Source: Cristatella mucedo (Eukaryota; Bryozoa; Phylactolaemata; Cristatellidae). Taken from it: a stretch of 64,000 nt of DNA. The stretch covers positions 623,001 through 687,000 of the forward strand of contig WPIO01000107.1 in the NCBI GenBank assembly GCA_009760855.2, in the 5' to 3' direction. A program made the translations under genes and the position numbers. The stretch's first letter is position 1. Every line of letters starts with the position of its first letter. Of this stretch, positions 46,111 through 56,741 are shown piece after piece. Under the pieces are notes generated by a model. The model did no database searches, was not told the DNA's origin, and saw nothing but the letters and a program-made list of their open reading frames with translations.

Positions 46111-47344
46111 CTAGTTAAGTGCTTGGCTTTTTCTAGGCATGTCACTAACCAATGGGCGTGAGTGTATTCGTGTTTGCTTTAAGTCTAAACAGGATACTTT
46201 TCGGCTGGACATTCACGATTTCCTGCACCTCAAAACTGCTGGGGTAGTGACTCGATTGCATGGAAATTAAAAGCACTCGGGCAAGTAAGCATATTTTTTA
46301 GGGAATTTAAAAAAATAATTATTACTATCATTTTTACTATTGTCTTGCTATCTTTATGGTATATGGTATGAAGTGACTAAAAATGTATTCTCTTCTCTTG
46401 CAGTGCCATAAAAATATGTGGTACTATTTTCGCCACTATTAATATTAATTTTATAGCCACTACAACTATCATTATTTGGATAGTTAGTGGTGGAGTTTGG
46501 AGGCACGGGAGGCCTTTATCCCCTGCCTTATAGGGGGTGCCAAAATCTCTCCACCTTAGCAACCTATGTTCTTTCCTCCCCCACACCAACATCAACGAAT
46601 TTACATGAAGCCTGCGATTGCGTGCGAACAGCAGAGACAGTTAGGGCACCTCGCGACATTGAGCATTACAGCTAACTAGCATGGATTCAAGACCTTAACG
46701 ACAGTAGTGGCATTAGCATATTTTTATGCACTGGTGCTCATAGTGTGACACATTTGCGAAGCAGTAAGGAGTCTTAAAAATCATTCTGGAGTCTTTATTT
46801 TTGTAACTCATCTGTAAACGGCAAACAAGACAGCTCATAATGGAACTGCAGCTAAGACTCTTGACTGCAAGGAAAGGTTTCTTTGCTTCAGCTCAGAGGT
46901 ATGGTCGCAGGTAACCAATGGTTGCATTCATAAGGCAAGCAATAATTGTCATGCGGCATCGGCACCAGCAGCTGTAGTACTATGAACCTAACAAGAATGG
47001 TGAAAATTCTGCAACTGCAGCTGTAAGCAGCTGCTCGATTTCAAAACTAACCGCATCATGTCCCATGCCAGCAAAACTGAATGCCAAGCCTGATGCCAGT
47101 AGCCACTAGCCAACTAAATAGCTCGAGCTGCATTTAAAATTGGCCCGCAAATACCCAGGCTATCGAACTGTGAACAGTAGCTGCAGCGTGGGTTGAGCCT
47201 TTTTTTCTCAGCTCCGACTATTTCTATGAACGTAGGCTGCCACAGTGGTTAGCTTATCCTTCGCCTATGCATGGACAGCAGACACGTTCGCATGAGAACA
47301 CGTTCACCTATTTGACTGCTACCTTGTTATCTTTAGAGCACCGT
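46111..47344. other. No recognised feature
   Basis: No gene or repeat was recognised. A palindromic low-complexity ATTAATATTAATTTTAT patch lies near 46438-46455. Confidence 0.5.
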
Positions 47345-47760
47345 CCTCTGCCGTGGGCAGCTCAAAGACGATGGTGACTCTGCTGCTAGGAGAGTCAATT
47401 CTGCATTGGCCGAGTTTTACCTTCCTTAGGATTTTTTAACTGTGACCTTTTGGTTGACCGTTTGATTGCTTTCGTTGAAGGAGCAGCCGTTGTCGGCTGT
47501 GGGCAGCTCAAAGACGACGACGGCTCTGCTGCTGGGAATGCCAATTCACCTGAAGGCCGCATTGCCGGAGTTTCGCCTTCGGTAAGATTTTGAGGCTGTA
47601 ACAGACGGGCTGTTGTTGCTACCTCGAGAGCAGCAGACACTTCCGGCTTTGGGCCGCTAAATGACGGCGACGGCTCTGCCGGTGGGCGACACAGTTAGTC
47701 AGAATACTTCTTACACGGAGTGTTGCCTTGGGGAATTTCAGAGGAGGCTAGGAAGGATGC
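47345..47760 (-). repeat. Three imperfect ~148-bp tandem units with coding-like content
   Basis: GGGCAGCTCAAAGACG occurs at 47355 and 47501, and a changed version at 47651, giving periods of about 146 and 150. On the minus strand each unit encodes a similar proline/serine/acidic motif: EIPQGNTPCKKYSD and PPAEPSPSFSGPKPE; NLTEGETPAMRPSGELAFPA and AEPSSSLSCPQP; NPKEGKTRPMQN and LLAAESPSSLSCPRQ. A basic segment (TKAIKRSTKRSQLKNPKEGK) lies between units 2 and 3. Stops end units 1 and 3, so it is decayed. It could be a further exon or relic of the neighbouring duplicated gene. That is only an inference from position, orientation and composition. Confidence 0.5.
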
Positions 47761-47819
47761 GGAGGAAAATGTGAAATGTGAAGAACAGAATGCACCTCCT
47801 TCTGCAATTCCTCAAAGAC

Positions 47820-48335
47820 TGCGTGGGTGTTATGCGTAAAAGTTTTGTGCAGTGAACTCGTAGCCTAAACGGCTTTCGGTAGCCAACGGACTTCATCTTA
47901 CGCAAAAAAGAGAAACTAGGAAGCTTTGCAGAGTCAGAAGATCACTTGAATTAGTGAATAGACGCAGTAGCAGCTGAGGATTGCTGGAAGAGATGTGCCA
48001 TAGTCGGCAGCAGGTGATTAGTTGTGTTTGAGTAAGAATCGTGAAAGTGAGTGTCATGGGACCTGCAGAGTGAAAGCTTTAGTCGCCAACGGTCTTTAAG
48101 CGGAGGAATAGAACAGCTGGCGTATATTCCATGCAGAACCCGAGGGCACGAGGATGCTGAATTGGCCCAGCAGTTCAGCTAGGTATGGAGGATATAAGCC
48201 CTAGCGGGCCTTGTGGATCAGCGTTAGAACTTCCCGTTGATCAGCCGGACGCCAACCCTAGCTCTTTTAGCGAAGGATATTCGTATTCAAACCTCTGGGA
48301 TTGGCAAGCAAGCCTTGCAGCCATATTTCTAGCCA
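47820..48335 (-). mobile_element. L2-B 3' fragment, degenerate
   Basis: It parallels 24120-24665 base by base with gaps (GCCTAAACGGCTTTCGGTAG, GCAGTTCAGCTAGGTATGGAG, CTAGCTCTTTTAGCGAAGG). No frame remains. Its high-coordinate end lies inside the segmental duplication: the same fragment, cut shorter, opens unit 2 at 56151. Confidence 0.8.
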
Positions 48336-48400
48336 TCTGCAGTGTGAGGAAAGTATAAAATAGTGTGAGATTTATGAGAATGATGAGCAATAGTTGTTAC

Positions 48401-48830
48401 CTGTAACTTTGTTTCCCGCAAAGGAAACGGTTGCACCATGTCGCATGCATTTGCTAGTTGAGCAGAAAGTTCACATTGAGAATCCGAGGGTCGAGGCGGC
48501 TCAGTCGGCGAAGCAGGCAGATTTTGAAGATGCACATCATTTTTTGACATTCGAAGGAATTTACTAAGCAGCCACGCAGAGCCTTTGTACTCCTGTGACG
48601 ATTCTAATGCATCCAAAAGTGGATCTGTTCCGATTTCCTGAGCACCACCTTCAGTTCTTTTCCAGCTGAAAGGTTGCACACGGCAAACGGCACTTCGTGC
48701 TGAGCTGGTCTGGTTGGCGACAGTAGCCGATTCAGGAAGCTGGGGAATGGAAGTTGGTATTTCATTTTGACGAATTGGTTTTGAATCTGATTGACGATTA
48801 CTAGAGCTTTCTTCAGGAATTTTTGTCAAC
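48401..48830 (-). CDS. Duplicated unknown gene, copy 1, large exon
   Basis: A 430-nt exon lies between an acceptor (CATTCTTACAG) and a donor (AAAGTTACAG, then GTAACA). It starts one base into a split codon and ends on a codon boundary. It encodes 143 codons: NEIPTSIPQLPESATVANQT, SARSAVCRVQPFSWKR, EIGTDPLLDALESSQEYKGS, AWLLSKFLRMSKNDVHLQNL and TEPPRPSDSQCELSAQL, then DMVQPFPLRETKLQ. It is polar and Ser/Pro-rich, with one short region that could be helical (DPLL to FLRMS). Joined to 54033-54172 the frame reads TSR-LTKIPEESSS without a stop. The paralogue at 56315-56741 keeps splice sites and frame. I do not recognise the family. Confidence 0.65.
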
Positions 48831-49029
48831 CTGTAAGAATGGTAAATATACGACCTTCATTTTTCAGGTCGTTACATCGAGTTATGAATCAATTTTTGTA
48901 TCGATCACATAAAAATGCAAATTGTACATGCTAGAAATATGTGTTTACACTGATTAAAAACACTAGCACGGTAGCATATTCAAAAAGTCAGCATTGAATA
49001 ACATAAAGAAAAAAGGCTTAATCGTATTA

Positions 49030-49252
49030 TTATAACCTAGTAGTAGTAATGATAATCATTATCTGAATACATGTTAATAGCGTTCTTAGATAACTGAATA
49101 ACTTTCTATGCACTTTAAAGACGCTGTGTAGAAAGCATGCCCAAATGGTTGGTGGTAACATCCACAAGCAGCAGGCATACTGTAAGCTGGTGCATGCACA
49201 CGAAGTACAAACCGCATAGACCCAAAAAGTGCTGCAACAAACAGCTGATTTT
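49030..49252 (-). mobile_element. L2-C 3' part in unit 1, split by an L2-A insertion
   Basis: CATCCACAAGCAGCAGGCATACT and the sequence around it match the L2-C UTR at 57880-57960 and at 15450. The element resumes at 50309-50480 (ACTGAAGGCACGGCCTCCAAG, TTTGAGGCTCCTGTGAGGTA), after the L2-A copy. It was present before the segmental duplication because both units have it. Confidence 0.75.
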
Positions 49253-49266
49253 AGGTTTTTTATAAT
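49253..49266. repeat. Target-site duplication, left copy
   Basis: AGGTTTTTTATAAT at 49253-49266 is repeated exactly at 50295-50308 on either side of an L2-A insertion. The T-run followed by ATAAT suits target-primed reverse transcription of a minus-strand insertion with an ATT tail. Confidence 0.85.
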
Positions 49267-50294
49267 AATCATAATAATTCAATTTATAAAGCGCCCTCAG
49301 AGAACTCAATCTCTTTCTAGGCACTTTACATTTGCTGCTAAGGGAAACACAATTGAATGGTGAGTAATATCATGCTTGATATACAACGTGAATAACACGG
49401 TTAGGGGTGATATGCACAGGGTCAGCATGCAAATGTGGTTAGTGGCAGCATGCACAGTTTCAGCACGCATAAGCACATGAAGAAAGAATCCCAGTGACCC
49501 ACTAAATGCTGTCCTAAATAGGTGTGTTTTTAAGTTCTTTTTAAATGTGGTCAAGTCAGGGGATGTTCTGATGCAAGTCGTGAGGGAGCTCCAGGCTTTG
49601 GGAGCATACGAGCTAAGTGCACGGTCTCCAAAGGATTTGAGGTTTGTACGAGATATTAGTAAACTTTTGGATTCCGAAAAGCGGGTGGTACGATGCTTGG
49701 CCTGGTGGGGGAGTTGATCTGAGAGATAGGCTGGAGCAAAAGAATGAAGTGACCTAAAAGTGAGCGACAAAATCTTGAAGTAGATCCGTTGCTTGACTGG
49801 TAGCCAGTGCAGATCAGCGAGAAGTGTTGTGAAGTGGCAACTGCGACGCTCACGACAGACAAGCCTAGCTGCAGAGTTTTGCACCAGCTGTAAGCGCCTG
49901 ATTGCACATGCCGGTAGGCCAGCAAGAAGTGAGTTACCGAAGTCAAGACGATATGACACGAATGCACAGACGAACTTAGACGTGGTATCCTTATCTAAAC
50001 AAACCCAATTTTAGCAATGTTATGTAGCTGAAAGTATGCAGATTTGACTGTGGAGCTGATGTGGTTGTCTAAAGAGAGGTCACTTTGGAACATGGCACCT
50101 GAATTTCGGGCTGAGTCAACAGGAGATATGCAGGCAGAGCCAATTTTGAGCGTCAGCCTTTCCGATTTCTAAATCACACGGGGTTTGCCCATGACTAGCA
50201 AGTTAGTTTTTATCATCGTTTAATTTTAGAAAATTTGCTGCCATCCATGTGTGGATGCCATCAATACTAGCAGCAAGTGAGTTGAGAGAATTCG
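49267..50294 (-). mobile_element. L2-A insertion with 14-bp target duplication
   Basis: From the left: short TAATAAT tail, hairpin (ATAAAGCGCCCTCAGAGAA), UTR, and a C-terminal frame (49959-49306) with only minor changes ([75 protein letters not shown]). It extends 5' to the segment upstream of DGIHTWMAANFLKL. The 1,028-bp copy is precisely bounded by AGGTTTTTTATAAT repeats. It interrupts an L2-C copy that is uninterrupted in unit 2 near 57986-58010. It therefore inserted after the duplication. Confidence 0.93.
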
Positions 50295-50308
50295 AGGTTT
50301 TTTATAAT

Positions 50309-51179
50309 GTCGTCTTAATAGGGGAAGCAGTCGTGAGTGCTGGTAGATGGATGTTTGATGCATACTAACTGAAGGCACGGCCTCCAAGATTTTGAGGCTC
50401 CTGTGAGGTATGGCTAGACGATTTGAGTCAGACCGGGCTTAGCGATTCTGCACCTGGTGCGGTTTAGTTGTGATATTTAGGCTGGTTACGGAGAAGCTTT
50501 AGTAGTACGCACAAACGAAGAAAACCAGGCTGCTAGAGAATTTCATTCTACTAATATTTATAGCAAATAATTTGTAGCCACTTAGAGAAACAAACGCCTC
50601 TATATTCATTTACTAGCAAAGTGGTGAAAATTGCAGGAAGCGATGATTTCAAATGATTGACGATGCGATGTAAACTTAAGGATTTAGGCACACAGAGAAA
50701 ATGTCTCACGACGGCAAAATAACACATGAAGGACAGATGAGTTTCATTTTCTAATAATTGATTCAAGTTATGGATACTAATAAACTATGCCGTGACTAGT
50801 TAAATAATATTTTAACACACAAACTTGAGTCGCGATCAGTGGACGGGTCTGACCTTGGTTACATGCTCAGTATAGCTTGAGGTGCAGGGATTTCAGCTAA
50901 TTTAGCGAGAGTAAACGGATACATAAAGATCTAATAGCGGTCGATCGGAGCTTGCTGCAAATTTGCGGAGCGATCGGGAACCAAGAGGCTAAAATGAGGA
51001 GAAGCGTGTAATGTTAAAATGGCGACGAATTTCACTAAGGAACAGCTTGGCGGTGGTGCTTTAAATCAATGATCAGGTCAGCATCTTCTTGTACGGTAGG
51101 GACTAGCTATAGGACACTATCTTAGTGCCTTAGCAGATCCAAGCCTCACTCGGCAATTTACGTAGGCTGAAAGGAAGCA
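50309..51179. other. Shared unit DNA: L2-C remainder, then unassigned sequence
   Basis: 50309-50480 is the second half of the split L2-C. 50480-51179 aligns with 58185-58870 in unit 2. It has no open frame kept in both units, so it is probably intronic sequence of the duplicated gene. Confidence 0.55.
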
Positions 51180-51737
51180 CGGCGATAGGTTAACATTAGC
51201 ATGTGCAGTGTAAGCTCTCCTCAGCTCATAAAGGTGCATCCCTCCGATGAGCGGTGAGAAATGTGACCAATTTTAGACTAAATTTCAACTGTCTGCGTTG
51301 AAGGATCTTTCTAAAAATGTCGGGCGGATATTAATGCTACTAATTGAAAGCATTACGAACTCGAGACAGGGCCTTCAAAGAGAATAGTACAGGCAAATAC
51401 TTGCTAGACAACATCATACACGAAAATCTGTGTTACGATATGTAGCCTGATAATGCAGTAGTGATAAAAATTAGGCCGTAGCATGCGAAACAATAAATTT
51501 AAAAGTGAGTAAACAACAAAATTGAGTAGAAAGTGGCAAAACCTTGAAGTCAATTATCTGCTTAAGGAGGAGCCGCTGCAGTTTTTTGAGAAGTAGTATA
51601 CTATTGCAATTGACCTATTTAGGCCTACAGCTAATTTTGCAGCGATTTTTACCGTCCTATGACACCATCCACAATACCTTGAATTTTGAGCTACAGCCGT
51701 GAACAAGCAATGCCCCTAATAAATGCTTTAACTAGTC
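51180..51737 (-). mobile_element. Very old L2-like remnant in unit 1
   Basis: GCAAAACCTTGAAGTCAATT, GGAGGAGCCGCTGCAG and the spacing around them follow the antisense L2 coding block (KVLSLTF, DLHWLPVKQ) at low similarity. The same remnant is in unit 2 at about 58870-59480, so it predates the duplication. Confidence 0.5.
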
Positions 51738-52420
51738 AACTGTAACTCCCTGCTTGCTGGCCTTCCGGCATGTGCAATCAGACGCTTACAGCTGGCGCAA
51801 AACTCTGCAGCTCGGCATGTCTGTCGTGAACGTCGAAGTTGCCACTTCACACCACTTCTCGCCGACCTGCACTGGCTACCAGTCAAGCAACGGATTGACT
51901 TCAAGGTTTTGTCGCTCACGTTTAGGTCACTTCATTATTTCGCTCAAGCCTATCTCTCAGATCTACTTCCCCACCAGGCCAAGCATCATACCACCCGCTT
52001 TTCGGAATCCAACAGTCCACCAATATCTCGTACAAACCTCAAATCCTTTGGAGACCGTGCATTCAGTTTGTTTGCTCCCAAAGCCTGGAACTCACTACCG
52101 ACTTGCGTCAGAACATCCCTTGACTTGACCACATTTAAAAAGAACTTAAAAACACACCTATTTAGGACAGCATTTAGTGGGTCCCTGTGATTCTTCCTTC
52201 ATGTGCCTATGCGTGCTGACACTGCATGCTGCCACTAACCATATTTGCATGCTGACCCTGTGCATGTCACCCCTAACCTTGTTATTCACATTGTATATCA
52301 AGCATGATATTACTCACCATTCAATTGGGTTTCCCTTAGCAGCAAATGTAAAGCGCCTAGAAAGAGATTGAGTTCTCTGAGGGCGCTTTATCAAGTGCAT
52401 TATTATTATTATTACTGTTC
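51738..52420 (+). mobile_element. L2-A insertion replacing unit DNA
   Basis: A 5'-truncated L2-A starts at CTGTAACTCCCTGCTTGCTGG and runs to hairpin and ATT tail. The frame 51909-52190 is complete to the normal end (FGDRAFSLFAPKAWNSLPTC, KTHLFRTAFSGSL, TGA). Shared unit sequence stops at AACTAGTC (51737/59435) and resumes at GTAGAATGAATGCC (about 52421/60094). Unit 2 has 658 bp of other DNA in this interval, so the insertion is associated with loss of target DNA. Confidence 0.88.
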
Positions 52421-52689
52421 CTGTAGAATGAATGCCGTACCCACGGACAGCATACAATCTCTCCATCCTAGTGAATACTGAAAAAACTTGAAGCCGTGAT
52501 TGCTAGTGCAGTCGCACCCGGAAAATTATGTACGAGAATTATCTTGTTCAAAGTCGCTGAGCCCACGCATCAAACATTTCTCGCATTTAAGCATATGCTT
52601 CCCTTGAAAGACTACACTGGAAGACCGGATATTGAAATTGTGATCTTTTCAACTATCATAATAGCACAAGCATTTCCTACTGCATTGAC

Positions 52690-53277
52690 GACTGTTGCAG
52701 TTCAAATATCATGGCCGAGACGATTTCATAAATGCTGTCACAGTGGCCACACTTTAAAACAGATGGGTACCTTGTTGTTGAACGCTTTCACCTCAGCAGA
52801 AACAAGAACTGCTAGTTCGATTATACTAGCAGTAAGATTAGACCGACAACTTCCAAAGAAATTTCTACAGCTCAAGCGGTTAGCCGAAAGGGACAAGCAA
52901 GCGAATGGTAGAGAATGGATCACGAAAAAAGCTGCAACAATAGAACCGTAACCTTCTGCCATGGGAAAGCGGAACGCATCTGTGCTGATAGAGTGTGCAA
53001 CTTCCGTGGCTACAGCACCTGCAGTCGCCAAGCATCGCAGAACTAGGAACCTCCATTTTTAGCAGAGTATAGCTTCCGTGGAGGCGGTATTTTAGTCTGG
53101 CGTTTAGCATGAATCGTCCGGTTAGTAAGAATGCAGTTGGACCTGAGGCCGAAGAGGCGACGGAAGAGAGTGCAATGGAGCAACAGAAAGCAGAAAATGG
53201 GAAAGCTTGTCGTGAGTGCAGATGCAGAGAGCTTGCCATGGGTCTTATGATAGAATGTACCGTGATTGCCGCAGGAC
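52690..53277. other. Segment present only in unit 1
   Basis: Unit 2 jumps from TGCATTGATGAT to CCACGAACCC, lacking these roughly 590 bp. The segment holds overlapping frames on both strands, such as the minus frame 53031-52738 (IVAAFFVIHSLPFACLSLSA, partly hydrophobic) and the plus frame 53109-53306 (GPEAEEATEESAMEQQKAEN). None is recognised. I see no target duplication, so deletion from unit 2 is as likely as insertion into unit 1. Confidence 0.5.
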
Positions 53278-53493
53278 TGGCCGTGAACAAAAGAGAAATG
53301 GCATGAGAAGTCTTCAATAGAAGAGCAGATCGCAACCTCTATATCAGCTGCTGAGCTGTTGCTGTTCTAGACGGGCACTTCGTTGAATCTATCCATGACT
53401 GAGGGAGTATGTAGATTAGCCCCGTATGATTTGACAGGCTGAACGAAACTGTACCTTCATTGGTTACGTTTAGCTGATACAGCAGCTACATTT

Positions 53494-53575
53494 GTATAGC
53501 AACCGAAAAGCACTATTGGCCACCACCACCGCTTGCTGTAGCGATAAATGATCACCCACTGGTAGAAACGGAATG
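53494..53575 (-). mobile_element. SINE body fragment in unit 1
   Basis: TTTGTATAGCAACCGAAAAG, CCACCACCACCGCTTGCTGT and AATGATCACCCACTGG parallel the SINE body at 33733-33805. The tRNA head is absent or unrecognisable. It is shared with unit 2 (60565-60655), so it predates the duplication. Confidence 0.6.
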
Positions 53576-54032
53576 TGTCAAGCTATAATAAATGGAATGT
53601 AACAGAAGACCAAGTAACCCGCTTCGTTCTTTTCTTGCAATTAGGAAGTTCTAAATAGCAAACCAGCTAGTGACCAAAGGTTTTATTGTGGACTAGCCAG
53701 GGCGTTCCGATAATTTCCCATCAATATCAGATCGGTCTCAGGCTCAGATTTTTCTACCTGCTCCACTGCTCTGCTCATAACTCATCATGTTCTGTTGCTT
53801 ATATATAAAGATGGTTTCATGCACGCGACCTAGGACAACTGACAACTATTGTTTCTCAAACACGGATGGGTATCCATGCTTATGTTTGAAAAGCACGTAA
53901 TATTACCATGTTAGATTTGTACTTCAAGAAGTGACAAAACCTATGCTTGTGTAAAGCTGAATCAACTAGGAATTAAATGCACATGATGAAGCTGATCGAG
54001 ATAAAAATGTTCCTTAAAACAATTATACTGAC

Positions 54033-54172
54033 CTTCTTGAAGTTCCCTCAATAGGGTTCGAACCATTGGCATTAAGCGTAGCTACGTTTTCTGGAAAGGT
54101 TTCACTTGAGTTTACTTGCTCTTTCACTTTGCTTGGAGGAGCCTCCATCTTTATATCCACCTGTTCCTTTGC
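54033..54172 (-). CDS. Duplicated unknown gene, copy 1, small exon
   Basis: A 140-nt exon between acceptor GCTCATTTCCAG and donor GAAG/GTCAGT. It starts on a codon boundary and ends two bases into an Arg codon that the exon at 48401-48830 completes. It encodes AKEQVDIKMEAPPSKVKEQV, NSSETFPENVATLNANGSNP and IEGTSR. The sequence is polar and without membrane features. The paralogous exon at 61103-61242 has exactly the same length and boundaries, but its first half is strongly basic whereas this one is acidic and mixed. The intron to the next exon is about 5.2 kb and carries two L2-A insertions. Confidence 0.65.
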
Positions 54173-54851
54173 CTGGAAATGAGCATTAAGAATGTTGCAC
54201 GTCAGTTCGTGGTTTGCGGTAGAATAAAGGCAATAAAGTTAGAAAACTTGCACTTAGTAGTAACTTACGCAAGTCTTTATCCGAGGATTAAGTGTGGACT
54301 GAAATAAAGGTATTGTCGTTATATAAGTTTTCCCTGCAGCTAAAACAGCTGGACCGGAAGATTGCGATAGTAAGAATCCTTCAGGTCAAAGTAATATTTG
54401 GTAAATTCCTTAAATACCCAGCTTCTGCTCCAAATGCTTCGTTCAAGTATTAAATTTGATCTTTCTCGCAATGGCAAGCTACTCGGATATTCAACTATAT
54501 CAGTTGTATTCACACAGTTTTCAAAAATAGCGATTAGGCAGTATATTACGACGACACAAATGTGGTCAGATCAGTTAAGATGGCACTTTAACTGTGAAAG
54601 AGGACTACGAAAATGACGAGTACGTGAAAAGGTAAATTTCTGTGGTTTTGCTGAGCTTTCTAAATGGCTGAAAGGTGTCTTCATAGAAATTACTACTGAT
54701 TGATATATGAAAGCAAAAGCTTTAACAGTTTAATTACTAAAAATAATTAATAACAATTCTACAGTATATCGTGCAAGCGGATGGGGAGGTGGTGACTAAA
54801 ATTGGCTAACCTCAAACCACGGACAGTCATGAGCTAATTAGGAGCTCTGAA

Positions 54852-55220
54852 TATAATAATAATAATAATAATTCACTTGATAAAGCGCCCTCCGAGAACT
54901 TAATCTCTCTCTAGGCGCTTTACATTTGCTGTAAAGTTAAATGCAATTGATGGTAAGTAAAATCATGCTTGAAAAAATAAACGAAATGAATAATATGGTT
55001 AGAGGTGACATGCACAGGGTCAGCATGCAAATGTGGTTAGTGGCAGCATGCACAGTGTCAGCACGCATAAGCACATCAAGGACGAATCACAGGGACCCAC
55101 TAAATGCTGTCCTAAATAGGTGTGTTGTTAGGTTCCTTTAAAATGTGGTCAAGTCAGGGGATGTTCTGACGCAGGTCGGGAGGGAGTTCCAGGCTTTGGG
55201 AGCATACGAACTAAATGCAC
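54852..55220 (-). mobile_element. L2-A 3' end
   Basis: TAATAATAATAATAATT, hairpin (GATAAAGCGCCCTCCGAGAA), UTR and the last coding block (antisense of KAWNSLP and the segment to FSSYAPK). It ends at CATACGAACTAAATGCACGG. Confidence 0.9.
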
Positions 55221-55469
55221 GGGAATATGAAATAATCATGGGGCCTAACGATGACAAACGTTACCGTATTGTCACTATCAACACTTCTAACTAAACAATG
55301 TCTTATTAAACTATTAGCTAAATCGCAGAATTCAGCTATTCATAAAAAACGGCACACTTAGTCGTTTCCGAGCTATTGTATTTTACAAGTAGATTTCAAC
55401 CTGATAAATGTTGCATGAGCTTTACCAGCCCAGAGCATTGTCTAAAGGAAAACTAAATTTAATAAAATA
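55221..55469. other. Unique spacer between duplication units
   Basis: About 250 bp of unassigned AT-rich DNA between two L2-A copies in the gap between unit 1 and unit 2. Confidence 0.5.
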
Positions 55470-56150
55470 ATAATAATGCACTTGATAAAGCGCCCACGGA
55501 GAACTCAATCTCTCTCTCTCTCTAGGCGCTTTACATTTGCTGCAAAGGGAATGCAATTGAATGGTGAGTAATATCATGCTTGGTAAACATACAAAATGAA
55601 TAACATGGTTAGGGGTGATATGCACAGGGTCAGCATGCAAATGTGGTTAGTGACAGCGTGTACAGTGTCAGCCCGCATAAGCACATGAAGAAAGAATCAC
55701 AGGAACCCACTAAATGCTGTCCTAAACATGTGCGTCTTTAAGTTTTTTTTAAATGCGGTCAAGTTAGGGGATGTTCTGACGCAAGTCGGGAGGGAGTTCC
55801 ACGCTTTGGGAGCATACGAACTAAATGCAAGGTCTCCAAAGAATTTGAGGTTTGTACGAGGTATTTTTAGACTCTAGGATTCCGAAAATTGGGTGGTACG
55901 ATGCTTGGCCTGATGGTGGAGCAGATCTGAAAGATAGGCTGGAGCCACAGAATGAAGTGACCTAAACGTGAGCGACAAAACCTTGACGTCGATGCGTTTC
56001 TTGACTGGTAGCCAGTGCAGGTCGCCGAAAGGTGATGTAATGTGGCAACTGCAAGGCTCATGAAAGACAAGCCTAGCTGCGGTGTTTTTCACCAGCTGCA
56101 ATCGCCTGATCACACATGCCGGTAGGCCAGTAAGCAGTGAGTTGCAGATC
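55470..56150 (-). mobile_element. L2-A copy at the left edge of unit 2
   Basis: From the tail (AATAATAATGCACTTGATAAAG) through hairpin, where CTCT is expanded, UTR and C-terminal blocks to RRLQLVKNTAARLVFHEPCS and GLPACVI (minus frames 56113-55874, 56070-55867). It stops at GAGTTGCAGATC, where the L2-B fragment that opens unit 2 begins. The insertion has therefore removed or masked the original left edge of unit 2. Confidence 0.88.
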
Positions 56151-56314
56151 GATCAGCTGGCAGTCAACCCTAGCTCTTTTAGCAAAAGAGGCACGCGATC
56201 GAACCTCTGGGATTACCAAACTAGCCTTGCAGCCTTATTCATAGCCGCCACCTGCAGTGTGAGAATAGATCAAACAGGTGAAGACTTGTGAGAATGATGA
56301 GCATTAGTTGATAC

Positions 56315-56741
56315 CTGGAACTGTGTTGCCGACAACGGAAACGGTTGCACCATGTCTAATGCACTTACTAGTTGAGCAGAAAGTTCATATTGAGAATCTG
56401 AAGGTCGAGGCGGCTCAGTTGCCAAAGCCGGCAGATTTTGATGCTGCATTTCGTATTTCGACGTTCGAAGAAATGCACTTAGCAGCCACGCACAGGCCTC
56501 GTACTCCGGCGATGAGCATAATGTAACCAAAAGCGGGTCTTTATCTATTTCCTTTGCACTTCCTTCGATGTTTTTCAACTTGAAAGGTTCCAGGTGGTAA
56601 TCTCCACTTTGTGCTGAGCTGGCCTGGTTTAAGTCAGTTGCCGATTCAGGATGCTGTTGAATGGAAGTTGGTATTTCATTGTACTGAATTAGTTTCGGCT
56701 CTAATAGGTGTTTACTAGAGTTTTCTTTAGTATTCGTAAAC
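56315..56741 (-). CDS. Duplicated unknown gene, copy 2, large exon
   Basis: A 427-nt exon, three bases shorter than its paralogue, between acceptor GGCTCTTACAG and donor CAGTTCCAG/GTATCA, with the same phases. It encodes NEIPTSIQQHPESATDLNQA, SAQSGDYHLEPFKLK, EIDKDPLLVTLCSSPEYEAC, AWLLSAFLRTSKYEMQHQNL and TEPPRPSDSQYELSAQL, then DMVQPFPLSATQFQ. Conserved islands (NEIPTSI, PESAT, DPLL, AWLLS.FLR.SK, QNLPA, TEPPRPSDSQ.ELSAQL, DMVQPFPL) alternate with rapidly changed stretches. No stop or frameshift. The pattern argues for selection on the protein in at least one copy. Confidence 0.65.

Larger units (their letters stand above)
48230..54730. repeat. Segmental duplication, unit 1
   Basis: Unit 1 matches unit 2 (56151-61795) in the same order and orientation. 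Anchors are CCTAGCTCTTTTAGC (48257/56171), AACGGTTGCACCATGTC (48426/56340), GAGAAACAAACGCCTC against GAGAAACAAATGCCTC (50584/58283), ATACAATCTCTCCATCCTAGTG against ATACAATCTCTCGATCCTAG (52450/60128), and CATGCACGCGACCTAGGACA against GTGCACGCGACCTAGGACA (53818/60910). Units are offset by 7.1-7.9 kb. The offset changes because each unit carries private insertions and deletions. The divergence is considerable, so this is not a recent assembly duplicate. Confidence 0.9.

Noticed and set aside
52496-52951. 151-codon plus frame in unit 1
   Set aside because: The matching part of unit 2 (60140-60360) has stops and indels, so the frame is not conserved.
48401-56741. Both duplication units as an assembly artefact
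   Set aside because: The units differ by many substitutions, private insertions and deletions, so they are true paralogous sequence.
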